From Allosalinactinospora lopnorensis (GTDB lineage Bacteria > Actinomycetota > Actinomycetes > Streptosporangiales > Streptosporangiaceae), in the NCBI RefSeq assembly GCF_000981225.1, contig NZ_LAJC01000036.1, positions 1 to 53,524 of the forward strand: a stretch of DNA of 53,524 nt, in the 5' to 3' direction. This document shows, piece by piece, positions 28,074 to 38,374 of this stretch. The notes under the pieces were generated by a model, which did not search any database, had not been told where the DNA came from, and saw nothing but the letters and a program-made list of their open reading frames with translations. The translations under genes and the position numbers were made by a program. The first letter of the stretch is position 1, and each line of letters begins with the position of its first letter.

Positions 28074-28310
28074 TCACGGGGTCCTGCGAGACCGGAAGGC
28101 ATCCGGCTCGGCCGCCGGGTCATACGGCGGCGAGGGCCACCCGTTCTCCGTCGACGCGGACGCCACCGCCCGATACCAGGCCGGAGCATCCCGATCGCCT
28201 CGCATGACCGCAAGCCCGCGATCTGTCTCCCGCGTCCACTCCACGACAGCTTTGACCAGTACGCGAATCGTTCCCTTCAGCACTGCGGCACCCCCGAACT
28301 TAGTTGCCAT
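28074..28310 (-). CDS. Small hypothetical protein
   Basis: The 78-residue product starts MATKFGGAAVLKGTIRVLVK and contains EWTRETDRGLAVMRGDRDAPAW. I recognise no family. Support for the gene is an excellent promoter at 28336-28364 (TTGACT, 17 bp, TACCCT) about 26 bases upstream of the ATG; the ribosome-binding site (AGAGG) is rather far. It lies downstream of the GNAT gene on the same strand. Confidence 0.4.
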   Translation of the reverse strand: MATKFGGAAVLKGTIRVLVKAVVEWTRETDRGLAVMRGDRDAPAWYRAVASASTENGWPSPPYDPAAEPDAFRSRRTP

Positions 28311-28335
28311 ACCAGTCGGTTTACCTCTGACATCA

Positions 28336-28364
28336 AGGGTAGCTACACCGGTATGTATAGTCAA
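28336..28364 (-). promoter_or_regulatory. Putative vegetative promoter
   Basis: On the minus strand, TTGACT (28364-28359) and TACCCT (28341-28336) are exactly 17 bp apart, a near-consensus sigma-70-type -35 with a fair -10. It drives toward the small gene starting at 28310. Confidence 0.5.
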
Positions 28365-28441
28365 GGATTCCCGGTCGGGGAGGGGTACAGACTCGCGGGA
28401 CCGCGGGGAGCCGCCGACCGGGCACCTACCGCCCGGCCCGG

Positions 28442-28903
28442 CTACAGGTAGCGGCGGAAGCCCTCGGCGGAATTCTGGAAGCCCAATGAGCGGTAGAACG
28501 CGTGGAGGCCGTCATCGGCACCGTGAGAGAGCAGTTCGATCTTGTAGCAGCCCACGCGGGACACCCGTTCCACCGCGTCCTCCATGAGCGCCCGCCCCAC
28601 ACCGCGCCGGCGCATCGCCGGGTCGACCACGACGTTGTCGATGATCGCCCACGATTGGGCGTCATGCGTCAGATTGGCGATCATCACCAGGTCGAGCGTG
28701 CCGATGATCTGCCCGCGGCGCTCGGCCACCAGAACGGTGCGATCGGGGTCGTTCTCGATGCGCGTCCAGGCACGCACCGCAGCCGAGGACATACGGACGG
28801 TGCTAGTCTGCGCCGGCGTCGCGTCGCCTAGTTCACGGAGAAGCCGCAGAATAGCGCCGAGGTCAGAGCGAATGGCCGCACGGATAATCATGGCTCCGGG
28901 CAT
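28442..28903 (-). CDS. GNAT family N-acetyltransferase
   Basis: The 153-residue single GNAT domain begins IRAAIRSDLGAILRLLREL and has the acetyl-CoA-binding motif A IIDNVVVDPAMRRRGVGRALM (R/QxxGxG/A reads RRRGVG), ending HAFYRSLGF. The substrate is unknown. The first ATG (28903) has GAGG 9 bases upstream; a second at 28891 is possible. Confidence 0.88.
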   Translation of the reverse strand: MPGAMIIRAAIRSDLGAILRLLRELGDATPAQTSTVRMSSAAVRAWTRIENDPDRTVLVAERRGQIIGTLDLVMIANLTHDAQSWAIIDNVVVDPAMRRRGVGRALMEDAVERVSRVGCYKIELLSHGADDGLHAFYRSLGFQNSAEGFRRYL

Positions 28904-29082
28904 CGTAGCCGACCTCGGGCGACAGGACCGACGTCCCCCTGCAAGTAGGGATAAAAGGGCGCCGGGGCGGAGCCTCCGCTACCGCCTCCGGCACCCCCAC
29001 AGCCCGACCAGCCGACCATTCCCATCCGGTTGGGTGGACACGCGGCCTCTCACGATCTCCACGTGGTCTACCCACCTCGAGG

Positions 29083-30237
29083 TCAGGGCCTTATGATGCG
29101 CACGCCCTCGGTGGCCTCGCTGTTCATGGGCTTCTGCGGTATCTGGCCTTCGGGAGCACGGTAGACGCCCGTGATCCCCGGCCCTCCGGCCGCCTGCCCC
29201 GGCTGCTGAACGGCCTCCTCCGGTGCGGGAGCGTCGACGCGCGCGCCCTGCGGCGGCCGCGACGGGGTGTTGCGCACCGGCTGGGAGGCCATCTTCTGCT
29301 GCGTCTCCGAGCCGTCCGCGGCACCGGAGTCGAACTTGACGGTGGAGTCACCGCCCTGCTCGGTCGAGGAAGGGTCGAGCTTGACGGTCTGCTCTCCCTC
29401 CTCCTGAACCTCCTGGGCGGCCTTGCCGGACTTTCCCTGCGGCGCGGACTGCTGGGCGGCGGAAGCACCCTTCGACGCCGCAGCGCCCCCTTGTCCGTCC
29501 TGGCCCTTCGCGGGCTGCGCGGTGGAGGCGTCGTCGGATGAGTTCGCGTTCTGCTCCGCCTCGACCTCCTCCTGGGAAAGGCCGGTCTCCAGAGGGCCGG
29601 CCTCCTTCTCCGCCCTCAGCAGTTCGGCCAGGGTCCCGTGCATGTCGCCCAGGCGGCGGACGGCTTCGTCATGCGTCGCAGTGAGCGTGGCCAGGCGCCG
29701 GTCAGCGGTGTCGTTGATCTTCTTGGCGCGGACCTCGGCGTCGCTGACGCGCCGCTCCGAGTCCTGCTTGGCCTGGGAACGGAGCTGCTCGGCTTCCTTC
29801 TTGGCCCCGCTGACCATCTCGGTGGCCTCGGATCGGGCGCTGGAGACCACGCGCTCGGCGTGCTCCTCGGCGTCCTTCACCCGCTTGTTGGCCGCTTCCT
29901 CGGCTTTCTTCCGGATCGACTCGACCTCGTCGTCGATCTTGGAGCGCTTGTCCTTGGCCTCCTCCTCCGCTATGCGCAGGATCTCGGCCATACGTGCGCT
30001 TATCTGCTCGTGCTCAGGCTTCTCCGCGGCCTTCTCCTTGACCTCGGCGAGCTCGCGGCGCAACTGTTCCAGTTCGTCGTGCGCCCGGGCCAGCCGCTCC
30101 TGAAGATCGCGGATCTGGTTGTGGTTGCGCACGACGAAGTCGTCGACCTGACGCTTGTCGTAGCCACCCTTGCGCACGGTAGGGAAGGCGTCTTCTCGGA
30201 GTAGATTCGGCAGAATCTCAGTGCTGTGCTCGTTCAT
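29083..30237 (-). CDS. DivIVA-domain coiled-coil protein
   Basis: The 384-residue protein has a DivIVA-like head (about residues 14-45, DAFPTVRKGGYDKRQVDDFV), a long charged coiled coil (about 40-215, Glu/Lys/Arg/Ala heptads), then a low-complexity Gln/Ala/Pro-rich tail with two similar TVKLDPSSTE and TVKFDSGAAD segments. Actinobacterial proteins of this kind organise polar growth or form cytoskeletal assemblies (Wag31, FilP). This one is not the canonical Wag31 of the division cluster. The tail repeats look like possible phosphorylation or docking sites, which is inference. Confidence 0.8.
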   Translation of the reverse strand: MNEHSTEILPNLLREDAFPTVRKGGYDKRQVDDFVVRNHNQIRDLQERLARAHDELEQLRRELAEVKEKAAEKPEHEQISARMAEILRIAEEEAKDKRSKIDDEVESIRKKAEEAANKRVKDAEEHAERVVSSARSEATEMVSGAKKEAEQLRSQAKQDSERRVSDAEVRAKKINDTADRRLATLTATHDEAVRRLGDMHGTLAELLRAEKEAGPLETGLSQEEVEAEQNANSSDDASTAQPAKGQDGQGGAAASKGASAAQQSAPQGKSGKAAQEVQEEGEQTVKLDPSSTEQGGDSTVKFDSGAADGSETQQKMASQPVRNTPSRPPQGARVDAPAPEEAVQQPGQAAGGPGITGVYRAPEGQIPQKPMNSEATEGVRIIRP

Positions 30238-30596
30238 GTCCTAATCAACCAGGTCGGCTGCAAGTCGGGGGAGGTACCTCGGCCCCCTGTGTGTTATTCC
30301 CATGACACCCCGAAACCACGTCCGTGACCTCCATTTCCCTGATACTCGGGGTGTCTCGGACGACGACGACAGAGGTCCGAGTCATGTGCGAAGTGTGACG
30401 TAGCGAACACCTTAGGGGCGACCACCGTAACGGCCCGTCCTCGCCTCTTCAATGGGCTGGACGAACCCTGTCGCCATCTTGTGACTACCGTGTTCGTACT
30501 CTTACTAAGGTATGCGCGATCTTGAACGCCCAGTGCGGGACGCGGATCATTCTCGTCCTCTCCCGCCCCCCGCACAATGGCCGTAGGAGGCCCAAG
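30238..30596. other. Divergent intergenic region
   Basis: This 359-bp region lies between the DivIVA-type gene and the gamma-carbonic anhydrase gene and must contain both promoters. TTGTGA near 30480 and a TATGCG/TTACTA zone about 20 bp later are candidate plus-strand elements, none compelling. TAGGAGG at 30584-30590 is the carbonic anhydrase ribosome-binding site. Confidence 0.35.
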
Positions 30597-31127
30597 ATGA
30601 CCGGTCCCCTCGTGGGAGACGCCCCGTTCGGCGAACCCGACATCCACCCCGAAGCCTGGATCGCCCCCGGAGCCATCGTCATCGGGCGGGTCCGCATCGG
30701 CGCCGCCAGCAGTGTCTGGTACGGCTCCGTGCTGCGCGCCGACACCGAGGACATCATCGTGGGCGAATACTGCAACATTCAGGACCAGTGCGGGATGCAC
30801 TCCGATCCCGGGGAGCCCGCCGTCCTGGCAGACCGGGTCAGTCTGGGGCACCAGGCGATGGTCCACGGGGCCGTGATCGAGGAGGGTGCGCTGATCGGGA
30901 TCGGGGCGAAGGTGCTCGGTGGGGCCCGAGTCGGCAAGGGCGCGCTCGTCGCGGCGGGTGCGCTCGTCCCCCCGGGGAAGACCGTCCCGCCGGACACCCT
31001 GTGGGCGGGCGTGCCCGGCAAGGTGGTCCGCGACCTGACCGACGACGATCGCGGGTCGTTCGCCTCGACCCCGGAGAAGTATGCGGGCTACGCAGAGGAG
31101 CACAAAGCGGTCCGCTGGCGCGGATAA
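30597..31127 (+). CDS. Gamma-type carbonic anhydrase family protein
   Basis: The 176-residue left-handed beta-helix protein has hexapeptide repeats (for example VIGRVRIGAASSVWYG and GALIGIGAKVLGGARVGKG). The three zinc-ligand histidines of the gamma class are present: His68 (GMHSD), His85 and His90 (GHQAMVH). CaiE/YrdA-type members lack strong activity in some cases, so catalytic function is probable but unproven. ATG 30597 follows TAGGAGG by 6 bases. It appears monocistronic. Confidence 0.9.
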   Translation: MTGPLVGDAPFGEPDIHPEAWIAPGAIVIGRVRIGAASSVWYGSVLRADTEDIIVGEYCNIQDQCGMHSDPGEPAVLADRVSLGHQAMVHGAVIEEGALIGIGAKVLGGARVGKGALVAAGALVPPGKTVPPDTLWAGVPGKVVRDLTDDDRGSFASTPEKYAGYAEEHKAVRWRG

Positions 31128-31529
31128 CCCGGTCCCCGGCTCCCCCGGTTGCGGGCCACCGGCTGCTCGCCCGCCCCCGGGGGCCCGATCCCCGCTCACA
31201 GCGGTCGCCGCGGGCCGCGGATCCCCAGCTGAACGAAGGGAAATAGCACCACGGATTCGATCGCCCTAGTCCCATCGGTGCCCGGAATACGGTGGAACGG
31301 TACCCCCAGGTGACTACATCGGCCGTGGTCCGAGAATGGTCCCTATGGGTCATGCGCCGCGGAGCTACCCGAGCGTAGCCTTGATTCTGAGGCGCGATGC
31401 CCGAGCGGGCCGATCGGCCTGATGCACCGGACCGGCGATGATGCCAGTGGTACGGACGTTCCTGTGTCCGGGGAGGTCAACACGGGCCGGAGGTGGCCGC
31501 ATAGCGCTGTTCGATGGAGGTGGGCGCGG
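31128..31529. other. Intergenic region with no clear feature
   Basis: This 402-bp stretch after the carbonic anhydrase gene contains no ORF with coding character and no strong hairpin that I can support. Confidence 0.35.
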
Positions 31530-31754
31530 TTGGATCACAGCATCGATCCACGCCTTCACGATCACGTCGCACTCGCCGAGATCGAGCTCTACACCGAACT
31601 CCTGACCGCCGTGGCAACGGCGGAGTGCAGCCTCACCCTCGACGAGATCGACCGGGTACTGGGGGTGCGCCCCGTGCGGGAACCGGATCCCCCGCCCATG
31701 CCCTCGTTCTGCACGCCGCGCCGGTCCCGCGTACCCCGGCGATCGCGGCGGTGA
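31530..31754 (+). CDS. Small hypothetical protein with a helical core
   Basis: The 74-residue product starts at a TTG 9 bases past GGAGG and reads MDHSIDPRLHDHVALAEIELYTELLTAVATAECSL in its first half. This is a predicted helical region rich in acidic residues, with LDEIDRVLGV after it and a basic tail (RRSRVPRRSRR). The first half reads like genuine conserved actinomycete protein; the Arg-rich tail may be poorly constrained. I do not recognise a named family. A strong terminator follows directly. Confidence 0.55.
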   Translation: MDHSIDPRLHDHVALAEIELYTELLTAVATAECSLTLDEIDRVLGVRPVREPDPPPMPSFCTPRRSRVPRRSRR

Positions 31755-31776
31755 GGGCACCCGCGCACCCGAACGT

Positions 31777-31816
31777 TCAAGGGCGGTGCCGCGCTGTCGC
31801 GCGGCACCGCCCTTGA
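31777..31816. terminator. Strong bidirectional terminator
   Basis: A perfect 17-bp stem from TCAAGGGCGGTGCCGCG to its complement, with loop CTGTCG, lies between the convergent small gene and the Fe-S oxidoreductase gene. Confidence 0.8.
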
Positions 31817-31837
31817 CGAGCTCTCCCGACCAGAGCG

Positions 31838-33996
31838 CTAGGCCTTCTCCGCCTCCACCTCCTCGGTGGTGGGGCGCCCGTCCTTGACCGAGCGGAGCAG
31901 CAGCTGGGAGACGTCGACGACCTCCAGGCTCTCCTTGGCCTCGCCCGCGGACTTCTTCTCGTTGATCGCGTCGCCGAGCATCACCTGGCAGAACGGGCAG
32001 GCGGTGGAAACGGTGTCGGGGTTGGTGGTCAGCGCCTCGTCCACGCGCTCGGTGTTGATGCGCTTGCCGATGCGCTCCTCCATCCACATCCGGGCGCCGC
32101 CCGCGCCGCAGCAGAAGCCCCGCTCCTTGTGCCGGTGCATCTCCTGGGTCTTGACACCGGGCACCTGCGCCATGATCTCGCGGGGCGGCGTGTACACCTT
32201 GTTGTGGCGGCCCAGGAAGCAGGGGTCATGGTAGGTGATGTTCTCCTCGACCGGCTGCACCGGGGTGAGCCTGCCCTCGTCCACCAGCGTGGCCAGCAGC
32301 TGGCTGTGGTGGACGACGTCATAGTGGCCGCCGAGTTGCGGGTACTCGTTGCCGAGCGTGTTGAAACAGTGCGGGCAGCTCGCGACGATCTTCGTGGCAC
32401 CGGCCTCGTTCAGTGTCTCCACGTTCTGCTGGGCGAGCATCTGGAAGACGTACTCCATGCCCAAGCGGCGCGCGGGGTCGCCGGTGCAGGCCTCCATCCC
32501 GCCGAGCACCGCGAACTTCACGCCCGCCATGTGCAGCAGTTCGGCGATCGCCTTGGTGGTCTTCTTGGCGCGGTCCTCCAGGGCGCCGGCGCACCCCACC
32601 CAGAACAGGTATTCCGTTCCCTCGGGCAGCGTGTCCTCGACCACGGGCACCTCGAAGTCGAGCTCGGAGATCCAGTCGAGGCGCCTGTCCTCACTCATGC
32701 CCCACGGGTTGCCCTTGTTCTCCAGGTTCTTGAGCAGCGTGTTCGCCTCAGAGGGGAAACTCGACTCGATCATCACCTGGTAGCGGCGCATGTCCATGAT
32801 GTGGTCGATGTGCTCGATGTCGACCGGGCACTGCTCGACGCAGGCACCGCAGTTGGTGCACGCCCACAACTCGTCGGGGTGGATGACCCCGCCCTCCTCC
32901 TCGGTGCCCACCAGCGGCTTGCCGAGCAGGGAGAGGACGTCGTCGTGGATGTCCGGGGTCTCCTCCGTCGTCCCGTTCAGCAGGTAGGGGGCCTTCTCGT
33001 AGGCGTGTTCCCGCAGGTCCATGACGACCTTCTTGGGGGAGAGCGGTTTGCCCGTGTTCCACGCGGGGCACTGCGACTGGCACCGCCCGCACTCGGTGCA
33101 GGTGGTGAAGTCGAGCAGGCCCTTCCAGGTGAAGTCCTCGATCTTGCCGGCCCCGAATGGGTCCTCGTCGGGATCGGCCTCTTCGAAGTCGAGCGGCTTC
33201 GTGCCCGACTTGTCCATCATCGGCTTGGCCGCACCGAGCGCGGGGGCGCCGTCGGCGTTGCGCTTGAAGTAGATGTTGACGGGCGCGGTGAACCGGTGCC
33301 AGCCGATGCCCATCGTCATGACCAGCCCCAGGACCAGGAAGAACATCCAGGAGATGATCAGTTTGAACGCCGCCACGAGCGCGAGTCCGGCCTCGCTCGG
33401 GGGCAGCGCGGCTCCGACCGCGTGCGAAATGGGGGTGACCCACACGGGGAACGGGAAGTCGTCCAGCGCGACCTTGAAGCCGCGGATCACGAAGATCGAG
33501 GCGAGCAGGCCGACGATGTAGGCCTCGATGTAGTAGGCGTGCCAGTGCCGGGAGTTCGCGAACCGCGATTGGCGACCGATCCGCCGGGGTCCGCGAACCT
33601 GGCGGTAGATCGCCAGGCCGGTGATCGCGACCAGGCTGATCCCGGCGATGGCCTCCATCGCCAGGCCGTAGATCATCCAGTCGTGGATGACCGGCAGATG
33701 GAAGTGCGGGTTCCACACCTCTCCGTGCGCCTCGGCGACGGTGAACACCAGAGCGGGAACGAGACCATGATGAACCAGTGCGCGACGCCGATCCAGCGCC
33801 ATTTGAGCATGCGCGTGTGCCCGAGCGTCTCGATCACCGTGGTCGTCAGACGCTGACCGAACGGCCCCTTGCGTTCTGGTTCCACCGGACGGCCGACGCT
33901 CACGGTGCGCACCATATGGCGGATGCCAAAGGCGAACACCGCTGCACCGACCACGGCGAAGGCGGTCGTAATGATTCCGAGAATCATGTAGAGCAT
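31838..33996 (-). CDS. Membrane-bound (Fe-S)-binding oxidoreductase of the HdrD/GlpC type (frame broken near 33756)
   Basis: The repaired protein is about 719 residues. The N-terminal ~270 residues hold about six TM helices (starting MLYMILGIITTAF). Two [4Fe-4S] ferredoxin motifs follow (CTECGRCQSQCPAW and CTNCGACVEQCPVDI), then two CCG domains with CPHCFNTLGNEYP and HDPCFLGRHN ... FCCGAGGARMWMEE, as in heterodisulfide reductase D and GlpC. It probably links a quinone or menaquinone pool to an unknown donor. One added base near 33756 restores HWFIMVSFPALVFTVAEAHG. ATG 33996 has GGGAGG 9 bases upstream. Confidence 0.87.
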
Positions 33997-34349
33997 CGCC
34001 CGCGGCCTCCCAACGTGCTGTCGTGCTCTGATGCGCCACACACCAGATGCCGGACACATGTTACTAGCGAGTAATCAATGGTGCGCCATCCCCTCCGCAC
34101 GGGCGGACGACCGGCGCGATCAGGTCGCACTCTACGTTAGGCGAGGCCGACCGGACCCGCCCCCTCAGGTTCACCTCACACAGCCGTCCTACCTGGTCAC
34201 CCCCTGGAAACCTCACGGACACACCCGACCGCGCCCGGCACCGGCGCCCTCCGACGGCACCGGACGGCGTGCTTCACCCGGCCGCGAGGAAGCCGCCCCA
34301 GCCGGGAACAACAGCCCGGCCTCATCCGTTTACAGAGGTGTCGATCGAC

Positions 34350-34370
34350 TATGAGTCGTAGCGACTCAAG
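34350..34370 (+). promoter_or_regulatory. HAIR element (HspR-binding site)
   Basis: TATGAGT-CGTAGCG-ACTCAAG matches the HAIR consensus CTTGAGT-N7-ACTCAAG. The right arm is perfect and the left arm differs at two positions. It lies immediately before a TTGACA (34375-34380), as expected for HspR repression of dnaK. Confidence 0.85.
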
Positions 34371-34374
34371 TGAT

Positions 34375-34403
34375 TTGACAGCATGAACCCGGCGAAGCAA
34401 ACT
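34375..34403 (+). promoter_or_regulatory. Putative dnaK promoter
   Basis: A consensus TTGACA -35 (34375-34380) sits 4 bp after the HAIR box. The -10 region, at about 34398-34403 (CAAACT), is weak. It gives a leader of about 30 bases to the dnaK ATG. Confidence 0.5.
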
Positions 34404-34441
34404 GGCGCCTGTAAGACTCAACTTTGACGGAGGACGTACTC

Positions 34442-36305
34442 ATGGCACGAGCGGTCGGAATCGACCTTGGGACGACGAACTCGGTCGTCTCGGTCCTGGA
34501 AGGCGGCGAGCCACGGTGATCGCCAACGCCGAGGGCGCCCGGACCACTCCGTCCGTCGTTGCCTTCGCCAAGAACGGCGAAGTGCTGATGGGCGAGGTCG
34601 CCAAGCGTCAGGCGGTCACCAACGTCGAGCGGACGATCCGGTCGGTCAAGCGCCACATGGGGACCGACTGGAGCACCGAGATCGACGACAAGAGCTTCAA
34701 CCCGCAGCAGATCAGCGCGTTCGTGCTGCAGAAGCTCAAGCGGGATGCCGAGGCCTACCTGGGCGAGGAGGTCACCGACGCCGTCGTCACGGTCCCGGCG
34801 TACTTCAGCGACTCCCAGCGCCAGGCCACCAAGGAAGCCGGGCAGATCGCGGGCCTCAACGTCCTGCGCATCATCAACGAGCCCACCTCCGCGGCGCTCG
34901 CCTACCACCTTGAGAAAGAGGACGAAGCCACGATCCTGGTCTACGACCTCGGTGGCGGCACGTTCGACGTCTCCCTGCTCGAGGTCGGCGACGGCGTGGT
35001 CGAGGTGAAGGCCACCAACGGCGACAACCACCTCGGCGGCGACGACTGGGACCAGGCGGTCGTCGACTGGCTGGTCGAGCGGTTCAAGAACGCCAACGGT
35101 GTTGACCTCTCCAAGGACAAGATGGCGCTGCAGCGCCTCCGCGAGGCCGCCGAGAAGGCCAAGATCGAGGTGTCCAGCTCCAGCGAGTCCTCCATCAACC
35201 TGCCCTACATCACGGCGTCGTCCGAGGGCCCGCTGCACCTGGACGAGAAGCTCACCCGGGCCGAGTTCCAGCGGCTCACCAGCGACCTGCTTGAGCGCAC
35301 CAAGGCACCGTTCCATCAGGTCATCAAGGACGCCGGTATCAGCGTTGACCAGATCAACCACGTGGTCATGGTCGGCGGTTCGACCCGGATGCCCGCGGTC
35401 GTCGAGGTGGTCAAGGAGCTCACCGGCGGCAAGGAGCCCAACAAGGGCGTCAACCCCGACGAGGTCGTCGCCGTCGGCGCCGCGCTCCAGGCCGGTGTGC
35501 TCAAGGGCGAGGTCAAGGACGTCCTGCTGCTCGACGTGACCCCGCTGTCCCTGGGCATCGAGACCAAGGGCGGCGTGTTCAGCAAGCTCATCGAGAAGAA
35601 CACCACGATCCCGACCAAGCGCTCGGAGATCTTCACGACGGCCGACGACAACCAGCCCTCGGTGCAGATCCAGGTCTACCAGGGCGAACGCGAAATGGCC
35701 CAGTACAACAAGAAGCTGGGCGTGTTCGACCTGACCGGGATTCCGCCGGCGCCTCGCGGCGTCCCGCAGATCGAGGTCACGTTCGACATCGACGCCAACG
35801 GCATCGTGAACGTCACCGCGAAGGACCTCGGCACCGGCAAGGAGCAGTCGGTGACCATCTCCGGCGGCTCGGCCATGAGCAAGGACGAGATCGACCGGAT
35901 GGTCCACGAGGCCGAGCAGTACGCGGAGGAGGACCGAAAGCGCCGCGAGGAGGCCGAGGTCCGCAACAACGCCGAGTCCCTCGTCTACCAGACCGAGAAG
36001 GTCATCAAGGACAACGAGGACAAGATCCCGGCGGACGTCAAGTCCGAGACCGAAGGGGCCCTTGGCGAGCTCAAGAAGGCGCTTGAGGCACCGACATCGA
36101 GGCCATCCGCTCGGCGAGCGAGAAGGTCGCACTGGCCAGCCAGAAGATCGGTTCCGCGATCTACGGGCAGGGCGAGCAGGCGGGTACCGCTCAGGGGGCC
36201 GACGCCGGCGACGATGCCGGAGCCGGATCCCAGGGCGACGACAGCGACGTCGTGGACGCCGAGATCGTCGACGAGGAGAACGAGAAGCGGGACGGCAACG
36301 CCTGA
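34442..36305 (+). CDS. dnaK: Chaperone DnaK (Hsp70), frame broken at two sites
   Basis: The protein starts [23 protein letters not shown], after GGAGGAC. Adding one base near 34512 joins this to [16 protein letters not shown]; adding one near 36088 turns the end into [20 protein letters not shown] ... [16 protein letters not shown], stop 36305. The total is about 620 residues, normal for DnaK. The ATPase domain shows [16 protein letters not shown] and [10 protein letters not shown], and the substrate domain [14 protein letters not shown]. It refolds proteins with DnaJ and GrpE and acts as co-repressor of HspR in actinobacteria. It is first in the dnaK-grpE-dnaJ-hspR-(clpB) operon. Confidence 0.97.
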
Positions 36306-36339
36306 GTCGTAGGACGCGGAAGGCAAGGAGGCGCAGCGA

Positions 36340-37101
36340 ATGGCGCTGCCGGAGAACGAGAACGGTCACGAGCAGCAGGGGCCGGTGATCCGCGACAAAC
36401 GGCGCATCGACCCCGAGACCGGTGAACTGCGCACACCGGAGGGGGCGGAAACGCCCGCTCCGGGCTCCGCGGAGGCCGAGGGCGGAACGGTCGACGTCGA
36501 CGCGGCCTCCGAGGCCATCGGCACTGCCGGCGTCGCCCAGGAGACGGAACTCGGGGCTGTGCAGCAGCAGCTCGTCGAGCGCACCAACGACCTCAAGCGG
36601 TTGCAGGCGGAGTACGCCAATTACCGCAAGCGGGTCGACCGTGACCGGGCCACCGTCCGGGACCAGGCGCTCGCCCAGGTGGTGGGCGAACTGCTGCCCA
36701 TACTGGACGACATCGGCCGCGCTCGCGAGCACGACGAGCTCAACGGCGGGTTCAAGTCCGTCGGCGAGTCGCTGGAGGCGCTCGTCACCAAGTTGGGGCT
36801 GAAGAAGTACGGGGAGGCCGGCGACGAGTTCGACCCGAACGTGCACGAGGCCCTGACGATGGTGCCCTCAGCCGACGTCACCGTGCCCACGGTGATCGAG
36901 GTGTTCCAGCCCGGGTACCTGATCGGTGAACGGGTACTGCGTCCGGCCCGCGTCGTGGTGGCCGGTCCGGGTGAGGAGAGCGTGGAGACGCCCGGAGATG
37001 CCGTGGCCGGAGCCGAAGCGGCGGGGCCTCCGGAAGCTCCGCCGGCGGAGCCAGGTGAGCCCGCCTCAGGCCCAGAGGCCAACGGCGAGCAGCAGAAGTA
37101 A
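36340..37101 (+). CDS. grpE: Nucleotide exchange factor GrpE
   Basis: The 253-residue protein has an acidic disordered N-terminus (1-65), a long coiled coil (70-120, LQAEYANYRKRVDRDRATVRDQA), and the beta-domain GEAGDEFDPNVHEALTMVPS ... GYLIGERVLRPARVVV. It releases ADP from DnaK. The C-terminal Pro/Glu/Ala-rich tail is longer than in E. coli. RBS AAGGAGG lies 8-9 bases before ATG 36340; the gap to dnaK is 34 bp. Confidence 0.96.
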   Translation: MALPENENGHEQQGPVIRDKRRIDPETGELRTPEGAETPAPGSAEAEGGTVDVDAASEAIGTAGVAQETELGAVQQQLVERTNDLKRLQAEYANYRKRVDRDRATVRDQALAQVVGELLPILDDIGRAREHDELNGGFKSVGESLEALVTKLGLKKYGEAGDEFDPNVHEALTMVPSADVTVPTVIEVFQPGYLIGERVLRPARVVVAGPGEESVETPGDAVAGAEAAGPPEAPPAEPGEPASGPEANGEQQK

Positions 37102-37109
37102 CGGATGAT

Positions 37110-37141
37110 CCGCCCCGGGCACGGCACAGCGCCCGGGGCGG
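37110..37141 (+). terminator. Intra-operon hairpin between grpE and dnaJ
   Basis: A perfect 11-bp stem, CCGCCCCGGGC/GCCCGGGGCGG, around a 10-base loop starts 8 bp after the grpE stop, with dnaJ following on the same strand. It could partially terminate or act as an RNA-processing or stability element. Confidence 0.5.
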
Positions 37142-37210
37142 ACATCTCCGGGTCGGGCGAGGCCGGACCTTGACGGACAAGAGCGCGAAGCGGGGAGAAG
37201 GCAGACGTCG

Positions 37211-38374
37211 ATGAGCACCAAGGACTACCTGGAGAAGGACTACTACAAGGTCCTCGGAGTCTCAAAGACGGCCACGCAGGACGAGATCAAGCAGTCCTAT
37301 CGCAAGCTCGCGCGCGAGTACCACCCTGACGCCAACAAAGGAGACTCCGAGGCCGAGAACCGGTTCAAGGAGATCTCCGAGGCGTACAACGTCCTCTCCG
37401 ACGAGAAGCGGCGTAAGGAGTACGACGACGCGCGCTCGCTCTTCGGCGGCTCCTACCGGCCGGGCGGAGGCACCGGCACGGGAGGCTTCGACCTGGGTGA
37501 CCTGTTCGGTCAGGGCACCGGTACCAGCACGGGAGGCGGCGAACGGCTCAGCGACCTGTTCGGCGGGCTGTTCGGCGGCCGCGGCCGGACGACTACGCAG
37601 GCGCGCCGCGGAGCCGACGTCGAGACCGAGACCCGGCTGACCTTCTCCGAGGCGGTCACCGGTGTCACCAGATCGTTCCAGTTGACCAGCGAGGCCGCGT
37701 GCTCCACCTGCAAGGGCACCGGAGCGAAGGCCGGATCGACCCCCCGGGTGTGCGCCAGATGCTCGGGCACCGGCCACGAGAGCAAGAACCTGGGCGGGTT
37801 CTCCCTGTCCGAACCCTGCAGCGAGTGCAAGGGACGCGGCCTCGTCGTCGACGACCCCTGTCCCACATGCAGCGGAAGCGGGCGCGGCAAGAGCACCCGC
37901 ACGATCCAGGCCCGGATCCCGGGAGGCGTCTCCGACGGCCAGCGGATCCGGATCAAAGGCAAAGGAGCGCCGGGAGAACGCGGGGGACCGGCCGGAGACC
38001 TCTACGTGGTGGTACATGTGCAGCCGCATTCTCTGTTCGGCAAGTCCGGCGACAACCTGACGATTACCGTTCCGGTGACCTTCCCTGAGGCCGCGCTCGG
38101 CGCCGATGTGCGGGTCCCGACGCTCAACGGCCTTCCGGTCACCGTCAAGATCCCTCCGGGCACGCCGAACGGGCGCACGCTCCGGGTCCGGGGCAAAGGG
38201 GCGACCCGCCGCGACGGCACGACGGGCGACCTGCTCGTGACCGTCGAGGTCGCGGTACCGCAGAGCCTCAGCAGCGACGCTCGGGAGGCCTTGGAGAAGT
38301 TCCGCGCCGCGACCGCGGACCAGGACCCGCGCCAAGGGCTTGAAGCGCGGGCGAAGGGGGCGGGAGAACAATGA
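37211..38374 (+). CDS. dnaJ: Chaperone DnaJ (Hsp40)
   Basis: The 387-residue type I J-protein has a J domain (about 10-75) with the HPD motif in [10 protein letters not shown], a Gly-rich region, and the four zinc-binding CxxCxGxG repeats ([32 protein letters not shown]). A C-terminal substrate-binding domain follows. It stimulates DnaK ATPase and delivers substrates. Its stop overlaps the hspR start (ATGA), giving translational coupling. Confidence 0.97.
   Translation: MSTKDYLEKDYYKVLGVSKTATQDEIKQSYRKLAREYHPDANKGDSEAENRFKEISEAYNVLSDEKRRKEYDDARSLFGGSYRPGGGTGTGGFDLGDLFGQGTGTSTGGGERLSDLFGGLFGGRGRTTTQARRGADVETETRLTFSEAVTGVTRSFQLTSEAACSTCKGTGAKAGSTPRVCARCSGTGHESKNLGGFSLSEPCSECKGRGLVVDDPCPTCSGSGRGKSTRTIQARIPGGVSDGQRIRIKGKGAPGERGGPAGDLYVVVHVQPHSLFGKSGDNLTITVPVTFPEAALGADVRVPTLNGLPVTVKIPPGTPNGRTLRVRGKGATRRDGTTGDLLVTVEVAVPQSLSSDAREALEKFRAATADQDPRQGLEARAKGAGEQ

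Larger units (their letters stand above)
33997..34441. other. Divergent region holding the dnaK promoter and HAIR element
   Basis: This 445-bp region lies between the Fe-S oxidoreductase and dnaK starts. Most of it carries no clear signals; the last 100 bp hold the heat-shock regulatory elements listed separately and the GGAGGAC site before dnaK. Confidence 0.5.

Noticed and set aside
34366-36846. Long open frame on the minus strand opposite dnaK and grpE
   Set aside because: It overlaps dnaK, which is unambiguous; the antisense product is Leu/Val/Arg-rich with no recognisable family.
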